A DNA stretch of 64,000 nt from Nocardia vinacea NBRC 16497 (GTDB lineage Bacteria; Actinomycetota; Actinomycetes; Mycobacteriales; Mycobacteriaceae): contig NZ_BAGN01000202.1 of NCBI RefSeq assembly GCF_000308835.1, positions 1 through 64,000 on the forward strand. The letters run 5' to 3'. Shown piece after piece: positions 49,937-57,558 of the stretch. Position 1 is the stretch's first letter; each line of letters starts with the position of its first letter. The position numbers and the translations under genes are program-made. The notes under the pieces were generated by a model. It was not told the origin of the DNA. It did not search any database and saw only the letters and a list, made by a program, of their open reading frames with translations.

Positions 49937-50962
49937 ATGCGTTTGGGGCTGGACTACGCAGCGGGCCGTCCCGGCGGCGCGGCAATTCGAGCGGCCGGTT
50001 TCGATTTCGTCGTGCGCTACCTCTCCGAGGGTGGTCCGACCCTGCCCGGCAAACAGTTGACCCCGGCCGAGGCCGACGATCTGCGGGCGAATGGCATCTC
50101 CATCGTGTCGAACTGGGAGACCACCGCGGCCAGGATGCTGGACGGCTACAACGCCGGAATCGTCGATGCCCGTGCGGGTTTGGCGCAGGTTCTGCGCTGT
50201 GGCGGTCGGTCGGATCGGCCGATCTACTTCTCCGGGGATTTCGACTCGACACCGCAGGATCAGGTGGCGATCAACGCCTATCTCGAAGGTGCGGCCACCG
50301 TGCTCGGGGCCGCGAATGTTGGTATCTACGGCGGGTTCTGGTCGATCAGCCGGGCGTTGGACGCGGACGCCGCGGCCTGGTCGTGGCAGACCGACGCCTG
50401 GTCGGGTGCCAATGTGGAGACCAGGCGCAATATCCATCAGACATTGCGGCAGGTGGTCGTCGGGGGCGTGCTCTGCGATGTAAACGAAGCCGAGACAATC
50501 GATTTCGGTCAGTGGGACTTCGTACAGGAGGAACCGGACGTGACGCCGGAACAAGAGGCAGTGCTGCGCGATATCCAGATCCAGCTGCGTGGTCCGGAGC
50601 TGTCCGGTTGGCCGCAACTCGGCACCGATGCGGAGGGCCGCTATCGCACGCTGGTGGACGGTGTGGCGGCGGCGCTGCAGCGGATCAAGGAGCTGGAGGA
50701 CGAATCTGCCGATTTGCGTACGCAAGTCGGCGAATTGCGTACGGAGATCAGCGAACTCGAAGCCACCACCGCGGATCTGGTGGAAGAGGTGAAGCGGTTG
50801 GACGGGCCGCATTGGCCGTGGCCGCTCTCATTGATCGAGGGTCCGGCCGACTTCCTGGGCGAACAATTGGCTCGACTGGAGTCCCTGTTGCCGGACTTGC
50901 CAGGTCTGGCCGGTGGCCGGGAAGTGGGGAAATCGGCAGAGAGGCCGGAAGTTTGGCGATGA
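49937..50962 (+). CDS. DUF1906 glycoside-hydrolase-like protein with C-terminal coiled coil
   Basis: A 341-residue protein whose N-terminal 200 residues fit the DUF1906/Rv2525c-like TIM-barrel family: LGLDYAAGRPGGAAIRAAGF, FVVRYLSEGGP, NWETTAARM and PIYFSGDFDSTPQDQVAIN. The second half has a phage-like QIQLRGPELSGWPQLG motif and a coiled coil (RIKELEDESADLRTQVGELR, about 255-290). There is no signal peptide. Members bind or cleave cell-wall glycans or sit in phage lysins, so this could be a domesticated phage gene. ATG 49937 is chosen over GTG 49928. Confidence 0.75.
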   Translation: MRLGLDYAAGRPGGAAIRAAGFDFVVRYLSEGGPTLPGKQLTPAEADDLRANGISIVSNWETTAARMLDGYNAGIVDARAGLAQVLRCGGRSDRPIYFSGDFDSTPQDQVAINAYLEGAATVLGAANVGIYGGFWSISRALDADAAAWSWQTDAWSGANVETRRNIHQTLRQVVVGGVLCDVNEAETIDFGQWDFVQEEPDVTPEQEAVLRDIQIQLRGPELSGWPQLGTDAEGRYRTLVDGVAAALQRIKELEDESADLRTQVGELRTEISELEATTADLVEEVKRLDGPHWPWPLSLIEGPADFLGEQLARLESLLPDLPGLAGGREVGKSAERPEVWR

Positions 50963-51321
50963 GCGGGTTCCCGGAGATCCGGTGAACCGGGGTTCCGAGA
51001 ACCCGCCCTCCCGGATGAGGGTACCGGCGCGAGAGCACGAAATCATCACTGCACCAGGACTTTTACGGATACGAAAAACCAACTCACAGTACGTAATTGA
51101 CCGATGAGCTACCACATCGCAATCGCGGAACTGAAAAATTGCCACGTAACACGATCCACTTGGATAGCTATCCGATTGCCACATTCTCGAATGGTTCCGA
51201 TCCGAGACCGACATCGAGTCATTCCGGTCGACCGACCATCGACCCTGCGCGTTCCATCCCACGCCAGCAGCGCACGAGTTATCGTCAGCTTGCACATACC
51301 GGTTCGTACGAAGGAGTTCGC
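50963..51321. other. Intergenic gap before the small 74-residue gene
   Basis: 359 bp with no supportable gene. AT content rises at 51060-51190, as expected for a promoter region driving the downstream gene, but no confident -10/-35 pair or operator was picked out. Confidence 0.5.
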
Positions 51322-51546
51322 ATGACCGTAAACGTGGTGCTCGACAAGGCTCTCGACAAGGAATTCGAGAACAAGTCGCTGAAGGACATCCTCTCCGCCC
51401 CGCCGTCGGCGCTGGCGGGCCTCACCCCGGCGCACGACAAGCAGCTGCTGGAGGCTCTGAAAATCAAGACCATCGCCGACCTCGGCAACAACAAGTTCTT
51501 CCAGCTCGCCGCCACCTTGGTGCAACTCGCCGAAAAGGAGGGCTGA
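51322..51546 (+). CDS. Small conserved-looking helical protein, function unknown
   Basis: A 74-residue protein, MTVNVVLDKALDKEFENKS at the N-terminus, then LKDILSAPPSALAGLTPAHD and LLEALKIKTIADLGNNKFF, which reads like a single helix-hairpin-helix motif of the sort that binds DNA nonspecifically or mediates protein contact. ATG 51322 follows AAGGAG with ideal spacing; upstream frame is non-coding. A 16-bp hairpin ends the gene. Similar small proteins are, to my recollection, widespread in actinobacteria but unassigned. Confidence 0.75.
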   Translation: MTVNVVLDKALDKEFENKSLKDILSAPPSALAGLTPAHDKQLLEALKIKTIADLGNNKFFQLAATLVQLAEKEG

Positions 51547-51564
51547 GCGCCCCCTCGGCAGTAC

Positions 51565-51600
51565 ACGGCGGCCCGGCAGAACCATCTGCCGGGCCGCCGT
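51565..51600. terminator. Bidirectional terminator between the 74-residue gene and rpmF
   Basis: A 16-bp perfect stem (ACGGCGGCCCGGCAGA and complement) closed by an ACCA loop, between two convergent stop codons at 51546 and 51616. Confidence 0.85.
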
Positions 51601-51615
51601 TCGTTCGAGCGCGGA

Positions 51616-51789
51616 TCAGATCCGTTCCGGATCGATGAGCCCGCGCCGCACCGCCCGCACCAACCGACGCGGCACCTTGTGCACGACCCCACCGACACTG
51701 ACCGGCACCAGGTCCGGTGGGGTCGCCTTCCACTGCGAGCGGCGGCTGCGCGTATTAGACCGCGACATCCTGCGCTTGGGCACCGCCAT
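51616..51789 (-). CDS. rpmF: 50S ribosomal protein L32, zinc-free paralogue
   Basis: A 57-residue L32: MAVPKRRMSRSNTRSRRSQW, ATPPDLVPVSVGGVVHKVPR and a basic C-terminus ending RRGLIDPERI. It lacks the four cysteines of zinc-binding L32, as expected for the C-minus set made under zinc starvation. It is the last gene of the leftward mrf-rpmE2-rpmF operon, starting 1 bp after the rpmE2 stop codon. Confidence 0.93.
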   Translation of the reverse strand: MAVPKRRMSRSNTRSRRSQWKATPPDLVPVSVGGVVHKVPRRLVRAVRRGLIDPERI

Positions 51790-51790
51790 A

Positions 51791-52087
51791 TCAGCCCTCC
51801 CCTCGTGAAGGCTGGGACGCGGCCCGCGGTCGCTTGCCGTATTTGCGCTCGAACTTCTCCACCCGGCCCTGGGTATCCAGCACGCGGTGCGCGCCGGTCC
51901 AGAACGGGTGCGAATCGGAGGTGACGTCCACGACCAGCAGCGGGTAGGTATTGCCGTCTTCCCACTCGACAGTGCGTGCGCTGGCGGCAGTGGACCGGGT
52001 CAGGAACCGCTTTCCGGTACTCGAATCCTCGAACACCACGGGGTGGTAATCCGGATGGCTTGTGACTCTTTTTCGGCAAGTCTTCAT
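51791..52087 (-). CDS. rpmE2: 50S ribosomal protein L31 type B, zinc-free
   Basis: A 98-residue type B L31: HPDYHPVVFEDSSTGKRFLT near the N-terminus, WEDGNTYPLLVVDVTSDSHPFWTG in the middle, and a basic extension (EKFERKYGKRP). The zinc-binding CxC/CxxC ligands of type A are absent (only one Cys). It replaces the zinc-containing L31 when zinc is scarce. ATG 52087 overlaps the mrf stop codon (ATGA), so translation is coupled. Confidence 0.95.
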   Translation of the reverse strand: MKTCRKRVTSHPDYHPVVFEDSSTGKRFLTRSTAASARTVEWEDGNTYPLLVVDVTSDSHPFWTGAHRVLDTQGRVEKFERKYGKRPRAASQPSRGEG

Positions 52088-53412
52088 TTCGCTTCTCCTC
52101 CAGGGCTTTTCGCCTGACCGTCGATCGGCAGGCCGGTCGGTTCGCCCGACTCGCAGGGGTCGGCATGCCATTCGCCGAAGGGGTCCTCCCACTGCGCGAC
52201 CCGCTCGGGTGCGCGTTCCACCAGTCGCAGTTCGTCGTCCTCGACCAGCGCCCAGTGCAGGGCCTGCCGGATCTCGGCCGGGTCCGCGTCATGGGCCAGG
52301 ATGACCAGCGAAATATCGCGGTCACCGAACTGCTCGTCCCAGCGCAGCGCGGCCATGGCCCGGCGCATGGGGTCGGCCTGTTCCAGCTCGCTCGGACTCA
52401 TCGCGGCCAGCCACGGTCCCGCGCCGCCGACGCGCAATCCGCCGCCCGCCGATTCCAGCCACACCACCTCGTTCGGTTGGGTGGCCAGCCACATCCGTCC
52501 GCGTGCGGTCACGACGCCGTCGAACAGCACATCGAGGGCTTCGTGCAGGCGGGCCGGATGGAACGGGCGGCTCGCGGCGAATTCGACCAGGGCGACACCG
52601 TATTCGGCGCCGAGCGGCGGCTGGCCGCGCAATAGCGGCGCATGGGCATCGAAGACGCGGCCGCGTCGCGAATGGGCCGGGATGCGCGCGAGCAATCCCT
52701 CGATATCGGCCGAGTCGAGCAGATCGATATCGTCGATCCAGGCCACCGGCGCTTCGGGCACGAGCCGGGACAGCACCGCGGCGAGTCGCACCCGATCGAT
52801 GGGATCGCCGGTACTGCCGTGTGCCACAACGGCATCCGCGAAGTCGACCTGGCCGACCGCCACCTGGGCCACGGTCCGGTCGTCGTCGGCGGTCGCCAGT
52901 CCGCGCTCGGCGAGGGTGTCCTCGCCGGTGGCATCGGCCATCCAGGTCCGCGCGTCCACACAGGTGAGTACGGCCTCGACCCGCACGTCACGGCCGGCCG
53001 GGCCGTCGACCCGGCCCACCACTCCGGTGACGGCGATATTCTCGATCGCCTGGCATACCGCTTCCGCCTCGAAGGCCGGATCCAGTTCCAGCACAATGCG
53101 ATCCACCGATTCACGGGCGGCGAGCGCGCACAGCAGCGGCAGCAGATCGATGCGCAGGGTGCAGGACACGCAGCCGTGCGCCAACTCCAGCACGGTCGAG
53201 GTCTCCTGCTCGCCGATGCGCACCGTGCGATGCACGATGCCCTCGCCGAGTCCGCTCAGGTCGTGGCGGATGGTGACGGTGCCCGGTGTCTCGCGCAGCG
53301 CGGCGGCCAGTCGTGCCACACCCGCCGCGGCCGCTCCGGCGCATCCGGCGAGCACCACGACGGGCGTTCTCCGGTCGGACTGCCTCCCGGGTGGGAGTAG
53401 GGCGGGTTCCAC
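52084..53412 (-). CDS. mrf: CobW-like protein, Mrf-type ribosome hibernation factor
   Basis: A 442-residue CobW/G3E-like protein located with the C-minus ribosomal genes exactly where mycobacterial mrf (Rv0106 family) lies; Mrf recruits the hibernation factor to alternative ribosomes in zinc-starved mycobacteria. Visible parts: VVVLAGCAGAAAAGVARLAA, where the P-loop GxxGxGKT should be and is degenerate; HGCVSCTLRIDLLPLL with the CxxC-like metal motif; DRIVLELDPAF; and a C-terminal CobW-C domain (RPFHPARLHEALDVL). GTG 53412 follows AAAGGGG. A Zur-like box lies 15-27 bp upstream. Confidence 0.85.
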   Translation of the reverse strand: MEPALLPPGRQSDRRTPVVVLAGCAGAAAAGVARLAAALRETPGTVTIRHDLSGLGEGIVHRTVRIGEQETSTVLELAHGCVSCTLRIDLLPLLCALAARESVDRIVLELDPAFEAEAVCQAIENIAVTGVVGRVDGPAGRDVRVEAVLTCVDARTWMADATGEDTLAERGLATADDDRTVAQVAVGQVDFADAVVAHGSTGDPIDRVRLAAVLSRLVPEAPVAWIDDIDLLDSADIEGLLARIPAHSRRGRVFDAHAPLLRGQPPLGAEYGVALVEFAASRPFHPARLHEALDVLFDGVVTARGRMWLATQPNEVVWLESAGGGLRVGGAGPWLAAMSPSELEQADPMRRAMAALRWDEQFGDRDISLVILAHDADPAEIRQALHWALVEDDELRLVERAPERVAQWEDPFGEWHADPCESGEPTGLPIDGQAKSPGGEAK

Positions 53413-53426
53413 GCAGCACCCCTTTC

Positions 53427-53439
53427 GATAACGATTTTC
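53427..53439 (-). promoter_or_regulatory. Zur-like box for the mrf operon
   Basis: GATAAC-G-ATTTTC is a 6-1-6 palindrome with the GAnAAT-n-ATTnTC form of Fur/Zur sites, 15-27 bp upstream of the mrf start. Confidence 0.72.
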
Positions 53440-53481
53440 ATTTGCTGTCAGGCAACGGTACATTGTCGAACAGCCGTTGTC

Positions 53482-53494
53482 GAAAATGATTGTC
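53482..53494 (+). promoter_or_regulatory. Zur-like box for the rpmB2 operon
   Basis: GAAAAT-G-ATTGTC is a second 6-1-6 palindrome of the same type, 20-32 bp upstream of the rpmB2 start. Two sites in one divergent region suggest control of both operons by zinc. Confidence 0.75.
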
Positions 53495-53514
53495 AAATAC
53501 TGGAAGGAGTCCGC

Positions 53515-53787
53515 ATGTCGGCCCACTGCCAGGTCACCGGGCGCAAGCCGGGATTCGGCAAGTCCGTATCGCACTCGCACAAACGGACGAGCCGGCGCTG
53601 GAATCCCAATATCCAGCGCAAGACCTACTACCTGCCCAGCGAGGACCGGCGCATCACGCTGAACGTCTCCGCCAAGGGCATCAAGACCATCGACCGGGAC
53701 GGGATCGAGGCGGTCGTCGCCCGGATCCGCGGGAGCGAAGCGAAGCGGTCAAAAGGACACAGCCGAGCCCGCGGCGACAAGATCTGA
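53515..53787 (+). CDS. rpmB2: 50S ribosomal protein L28, zinc-free paralogue
   Basis: A 90-residue L28: MSAHCQVTGRKPGFGKSVSH, WNPNIQRKTYYLPSEDRRIT and KGIKTIDRDGIEAVVARIRG, with only one Cys rather than zinc ligands. It leads the rightward operon of alternative ribosomal proteins. ATG 53515 follows GGAAGGAG. Confidence 0.95.
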   Translation: MSAHCQVTGRKPGFGKSVSHSHKRTSRRWNPNIQRKTYYLPSEDRRITLNVSAKGIKTIDRDGIEAVVARIRGSEAKRSKGHSRARGDKI

Positions 53788-53797
53788 CAGGAGCATC

Positions 53798-53968
53798 ATG
53801 GCCTCGAAATCGACCGAGATCCGGCCGATCATCAAGCTGAAATCCACTGCGGGAACGGGATATACGTACGTCACGCGGAAGAACAGGCGCAACGATCCGG
53901 ACCGCATGGTGTTGCGCAAATACGATCCGGTGGTGCGCAGGCACGTCGACTTCCGCGAGGAGCGCTGA
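53798..53968 (+). CDS. rpmG: 50S ribosomal protein L33, zinc-free
   Basis: A 56-residue L33: EIRPIIKLKSTAGTGYTYVT, KNRRNDPDRMVLRKYDPVVR and a C-terminus VDFREER. The zinc cysteine pairs of standard L33 are missing, as in the C-minus form. It lies 10 bp after rpmB2, and its TGA overlaps the rpsN2 ATG by one base. Confidence 0.95.
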   Translation: MASKSTEIRPIIKLKSTAGTGYTYVTRKNRRNDPDRMVLRKYDPVVRRHVDFREER

Positions 53969-54273
53969 TGGCCAAGAAGTCGAAGATCGCCCGCAATGAG
54001 CAGCGCAAGGAGATCGTCGCCCGCCATGCGGTGCGGCGCGCTGAGCTCAAGGAACTGATCCGTAAGCCGACCACCTCCGAGGAAGACCGCGCGGCGGCAC
54101 AGTCGGCGCTACAGCGGCTGCCCCGCGATGCCAGTCCGGTACGATTGCGCAATCGGGACGCCGCGGACGGACGACCGCGCGGTCATCTCCGGAAGTTCGG
54201 ACTCTCCCGCGTACGCGTACGCGAGATGGCCCATCGGGGTGAGCTCCCCGGTGTGCACAAATCGAGCTGGTAG
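53968..54273 (+). CDS. rpsN2: 30S ribosomal protein S14, zinc-free (long form)
   Basis: A 101-residue S14 of the long zinc-independent type: MAKKSKIARNEQRKEIVARH, ALQRLPRDASPVRLRNRD and GRPRGHLRKFGLSRVRVREMA. Short zinc S14 has 61 residues with CxxC pairs, which are absent here. It overlaps rpmG by 1 bp (TGATG), and rpsR2 follows after 32 bp. Confidence 0.95.
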   Translation: MAKKSKIARNEQRKEIVARHAVRRAELKELIRKPTTSEEDRAAAQSALQRLPRDASPVRLRNRDAADGRPRGHLRKFGLSRVRVREMAHRGELPGVHKSSW

Positions 54274-54305
54274 ACAACCACTGATCTCGAGAAGGAACCC
54301 GTCAC

Positions 54306-54560
54306 ATGGCAGTCAAGCGAGCACCCTCGAAGAAGGTTCGCGCCGAGCAGGCCCGTCGCCCGAAGAAGAACCCGCTGATCGCGGCGGGCGTCGAGACGGT
54401 CGATTACAAGGACGTCAACCTGCTGCGCACCTTCATCTCCGACCGCGGCAAGATCCGCAGCCGCCGGGTCACCGGGCTCACCCCGCAGCAGCAGCGCCAG
54501 GTCGCCGTCGCGGTGAAGAACGCCCGCGAGATGGCACTTCTGCCGTTCACCAGCCGGTAG
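54306..54560 (+). CDS. rpsR2: 30S ribosomal protein S18, zinc-free paralogue
   Basis: An 84-residue S18: NPLIAAGVETVDYKDVNLLR, TFISDRGKIRSRRVTGLTP and QRQVAVAVKNAREMALLPFT. No cysteines are present, unlike the zinc-containing paralogue. It closes the rpmB2-rpmG-rpsN2-rpsR2 operon, the same order type as the mycobacterial C-minus operon. Confidence 0.95.
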   Translation: MAVKRAPSKKVRAEQARRPKKNPLIAAGVETVDYKDVNLLRTFISDRGKIRSRRVTGLTPQQQRQVAVAVKNAREMALLPFTSR

Positions 54561-54571
54561 ACCCCGACGTG

Positions 54572-54608
54572 GAAGGGCCCCGAAGCTGAAACAGCCTCGG
54601 GGCCCTTC
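54572..54608 (+). terminator. Terminator of the rpmB2-rpsR2 operon
   Basis: A 12-bp stem GAAGGGCCCCGA and complement encloses a second small stem GCTG/CAGC with an AAA loop, 12 bp after the rpsR2 stop codon. Convergent gene 54633 lies beyond. Confidence 0.8.
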
Positions 54609-54632
54609 GTCGTCAGCACGTCACGGGGATTG

Positions 54633-55205
54633 TCACGGGATGGTGAGCACCTGGCCGGGGTTGATGGCATCCGGGTTGTCGATGCCGCTGGCGTCGGCGA
54701 TCTCCTGGTAGCGGTTGCCGTCGCCGTAGAAGCGCTCGGCGATCGCCCACAGGGTGTCACCCGGCTCGACCGTGTAGGTTTGCGCGGCCGGCGGCGGGGG
54801 CGGAACCTCTTCGGCGGCGGGCGCGGCGGCCTGCTCGGCAACCGGCTCCGGCTCCGGGGCGGGCAGCGGGTTGTCGGTCTGGGTGTCCGACGCCCACAGC
54901 GCGCTGCCGTCCGTGCCGTACAGCACCACATTGCGGTCGGCCTGCACGGTCAGCCGGTCCGCTTCCCGGCCATTGGTTTCGGTCGCCCAGGCGGCGCCCT
55001 CACCCTTGTAGAGCACGAAGTTGCCGTCCTCCTGCAGGACGGCCCGCTCGACACCTTGATCGTGAGTCAGAGTGGACCACACGACATTTCCATCCGGTTC
55101 CGACAGCACCAGATTGCCATCGGGCTGCAGGGTCAGGGTGTACGCACCGCCGACCAGAGACTGGCCGAGCCCGAGTTCTTCACCTACGCGCAGCGTGTCG
55201 CCCAC
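54633..55205 (-). CDS. B-type lectin plus LysM protein
   Basis: A 190-residue protein: an N-terminal bulb-lectin (monocot mannose-binding) domain with three repeats of the sugar site (QPDGNLVLSEPDG, QEDGNFVLYKGEG, QADRNVVLYGTDG), an Ala/Pro/Glu linker, and a C-terminal LysM domain (YTVEPGDTLWAIAERFYGDG..GQVLTIP, about 147-189) that binds peptidoglycan-like glycans. No signal peptide is encoded: GTG 55205 after AAGGAAG starts directly at MGDTLRVG. It may be exported by an unusual route or act inside. A mannose- plus wall-binding adhesin or bacteriocin-like role is plausible. Confidence 0.85.
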   Translation of the reverse strand: MGDTLRVGEELGLGQSLVGGAYTLTLQPDGNLVLSEPDGNVVWSTLTHDQGVERAVLQEDGNFVLYKGEGAAWATETNGREADRLTVQADRNVVLYGTDGSALWASDTQTDNPLPAPEPEPVAEQAAAPAAEEVPPPPPAAQTYTVEPGDTLWAIAERFYGDGNRYQEIADASGIDNPDAINPGQVLTIP

Positions 55206-55452
55206 GTTCTTCCTTTCGAAGATTTTACTGTGCCAACCATTCCGACTCGATGCGTGCCGCTTGGCACGCATCGGCCCCCGAATGTACTGTGCGGGCGAGC
55301 GGCGCGGAGGTATTACGCGCAGGCTTAGCCGAATGTTCACTGTGTTGGCTTCATAGCTCTATCATCTTGTCGCACAATCGGACGCGACTGTTCTCCTGGT
55401 TTGCTGACACGGTTTGCCTCGACGCATCGGCTCGTGGATTAGGGTGGTCGGT

Positions 55453-55908
55453 ATGTATCGGATGTCGCGAGTTCGGCCAGCCGCAGTCGCCGTCGCATTG
55501 TTCGTCGGCCTCGCCGTCACCGCATGCGGTGGCTCCGATAACGGTGGGACACAAGTGAAAACGACCACGAGTGCGGCGAAGAGTACGCCGACCGAGGGTA
55601 CACCCGCCGACGCGGGCCGGATGTTCGTCGCCGATCCGACGATCGTTGGCGCGCATCCGATTCCGTTCACGTCCTGGTCACGGGTGGCCGATGATCGGAT
55701 CGCGGTCAACTTCGAGACCGGATCGCCGGAGTGCTACGGCGTGGATGCCGGCGTGACCGAGACCGATTCGACGGTCACCGTGGAACTTCGATCGGGTACG
55801 CGCGCCGATGCCGTCGGCCGAATGTGCACCATGATCGCGGTTTTCGGCACCCTCGAAGTGCCACTGAAGGCTCCCCTCGGCAGCCGACAGGTCCTCAGCG
55901 CGGTCTAG
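55453..55908 (+). CDS. Predicted lipoprotein (DUF3558-like)
   Basis: A 151-residue secreted lipoprotein: signal peptide MSRVRPAAVAVALFVGLAVT and lipobox VTACGG with the acylated Cys near residue 25, a Thr/Ser-rich linker, then one compact domain with a likely disulfide (PECYGV and GRMCTMI). It resembles small actinobacterial DUF3558-like lipoproteins of unknown role. ATG 55453 is preferred over 55414. Its 3' end overlaps the GH20 gene by 4 bp on the opposite strand. Confidence 0.78.
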   Translation: MYRMSRVRPAAVAVALFVGLAVTACGGSDNGGTQVKTTTSAAKSTPTEGTPADAGRMFVADPTIVGAHPIPFTSWSRVADDRIAVNFETGSPECYGVDAGVTETDSTVTVELRSGTRADAVGRMCTMIAVFGTLEVPLKAPLGSRQVLSAV

Positions 55909-57467
55909 ACGGGTTCGGCGACCGCGTCCGAGAGGGCGGCGAATTCGAGGTAGGTTGCGGGTTTGGCTGGGCCCCAGGTCTTTTGCGCCATGACGCGCAA
56001 CGGCATCGTGATCGATGTGGCTAGCCGGCCCGGAGTCTGTGCGGTCGGATCGTCGCACCATACGTATAGACCGGAGCCGAGACTGCTCGCATTCTGCTCC
56101 GGAGTCAGTCGGGTGCCGTCCACGAAAAGCGTTGGGTCCCAGAGCTCGTAGGCCAGTGGGGCCGGAATATTGCCGATGGCGCCCGGTCCGCCGGTCACGT
56201 AATAGGTGGGCGTGAAGGCGGCGTTCTTCACCTGATGTCCGGCGGCAATGAGATCCGGTGCGGTGCGCGCGATTCCGAAGAACGGCAGGGGCAATTGCGG
56301 GATGCCCGCGCGGCTCCAGAAGTCGATGACGATATCGCGATCGGGCGTGATGGTTCCTTCGCCGGTGTGCAGTCCGTCGTTCCAGATGCGTGGACGTTTG
56401 CCGTGGGCGCGCACGATTTCGGCACCCCAGTTGATAAGTCCGAAGTAGGCGTCGACCGGCTGGGCCTGCGGGCCGTAGGTGGCGCGGGCGTATTCGCCCA
56501 GTTGCGGGTACTCGTCCATGGATACGCTGCGGGTCCCCTGAAGGAGGAACTCGTCGGCGCCGAGATGCCAATAGCGGCCGGGGAATTGGGGCAGGAATTC
56601 CTCCAGGATGTCGCGCATCAAGTCGTAGCTTCGTGGGTTCGAGATATCGATGGCGGAGTCCGAGACGACTCCGGCCGAACTGCGCAGCTTCAGCTCAGGA
56701 TGCGGCGCGAGGATTCCGTTCATATGGCCCGGGAAATCCACCTCCGGCACGATCTCGACCTGATAGCGCGCCGCGTACTCGATCAGATCGCGTATATCTT
56801 GCTTCGAATAGTGTTCCGGCGCAGTGATTTCCGGATGACGCATGCTCTCGAGTCGAAATCCGAAGGTGTCCGAGAAGTGCAGGTGCAGCAGGTTGAGTTT
56901 GAGCTGGGCCATGCGCCGGATCTGATCGCGCAGCATATCGACCGGCATGAATTCGCGGCCGACGTCGAGCATGAGTGAGCGTTCGCGGTAGTCGGGCCAA
57001 TCCGTCACGGTGCCGCCGGGAATCGCGGTGTTCCTGCGCAGCATCTGCAGTGCGGACCTGGTGGCGTAGAAGGTTCCGGCCGTGTCCGAGCCCTGGAGAT
57101 CGAGGGTGTCGCCGACCGCTATCCGGTACGACTCGGGAGTGTTCGGCGCACCGTCGACCGGACCGTTCCGCAGCACGATGTCACCGGGATCACCGGACGA
57201 ACCCGACTGTGCCACAACACCATTGCCGGTAACAGTACTCAGTCCGTCCGCAAGATCTACTGCGGCGGCGCGCAGCCCGTCTCCGGCATACACCACTCGC
57301 GCATGTGCGCCGAGTGTGAACCCGGTGCCGCCGGGAGTCCAGCTCTGCACCGACGGAACCGTCAGCGGTGCTGCCTGTTCGGCACGCGCCTGGGGCTGCG
57401 CGACGAGCACCACGGCCGCCATAGCCACCACACCGGATACCACCGCACGAGTCACCACACCGGTCAC
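55905..57467 (-). CDS. Secreted GH20 beta-N-acetylhexosaminidase
   Basis: A 520-residue enzyme removing terminal N-acetyl-hexosamine from glycans such as chitin fragments or wall material. It has a signal peptide (VVSGVVAMAAVVLVAQPQARA), an N-terminal GH20b domain, and a TIM barrel with RSLMLDVGREFMPVD near residue 150, VPEVDFPGHMNG and the catalytic Asp-Glu pair in WHLGADEFLL near 300. The start is uncertain: GTG 57467 gives a clean signal peptide, GTG 57512 adds 15 residues. It precedes the purH terminator but is not part of the purine operon. Confidence 0.88.
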   Translation of the reverse strand: MTGVVTRAVVSGVVAMAAVVLVAQPQARAEQAAPLTVPSVQSWTPGGTGFTLGAHARVVYAGDGLRAAAVDLADGLSTVTGNGVVAQSGSSGDPGDIVLRNGPVDGAPNTPESYRIAVGDTLDLQGSDTAGTFYATRSALQMLRRNTAIPGGTVTDWPDYRERSLMLDVGREFMPVDMLRDQIRRMAQLKLNLLHLHFSDTFGFRLESMRHPEITAPEHYSKQDIRDLIEYAARYQVEIVPEVDFPGHMNGILAPHPELKLRSSAGVVSDSAIDISNPRSYDLMRDILEEFLPQFPGRYWHLGADEFLLQGTRSVSMDEYPQLGEYARATYGPQAQPVDAYFGLINWGAEIVRAHGKRPRIWNDGLHTGEGTITPDRDIVIDFWSRAGIPQLPLPFFGIARTAPDLIAAGHQVKNAAFTPTYYVTGGPGAIGNIPAPLAYELWDPTLFVDGTRLTPEQNASSLGSGLYVWCDDPTAQTPGRLATSITMPLRVMAQKTWGPAKPATYLEFAALSDAVAEPV

Positions 57468-57515
57468 TCTACGAAAACCGTCCCGCTCTGCCCGGCAGTT
57501 GACGTATGACACGCA

Positions 57516-57548
57516 AAGAGGGCGGGAGCCCGTGGCTCCCGCCCTCTT
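57516..57548 (-). terminator. Terminator of the purN-purH operon
   Basis: A 15-bp perfect stem (AAGAGGGCGGGAGCC and complement) with CGT loop, 11 bp after the purH stop codon. Confidence 0.88.
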
Positions 57549-57558
57549 CAGGGATAAC

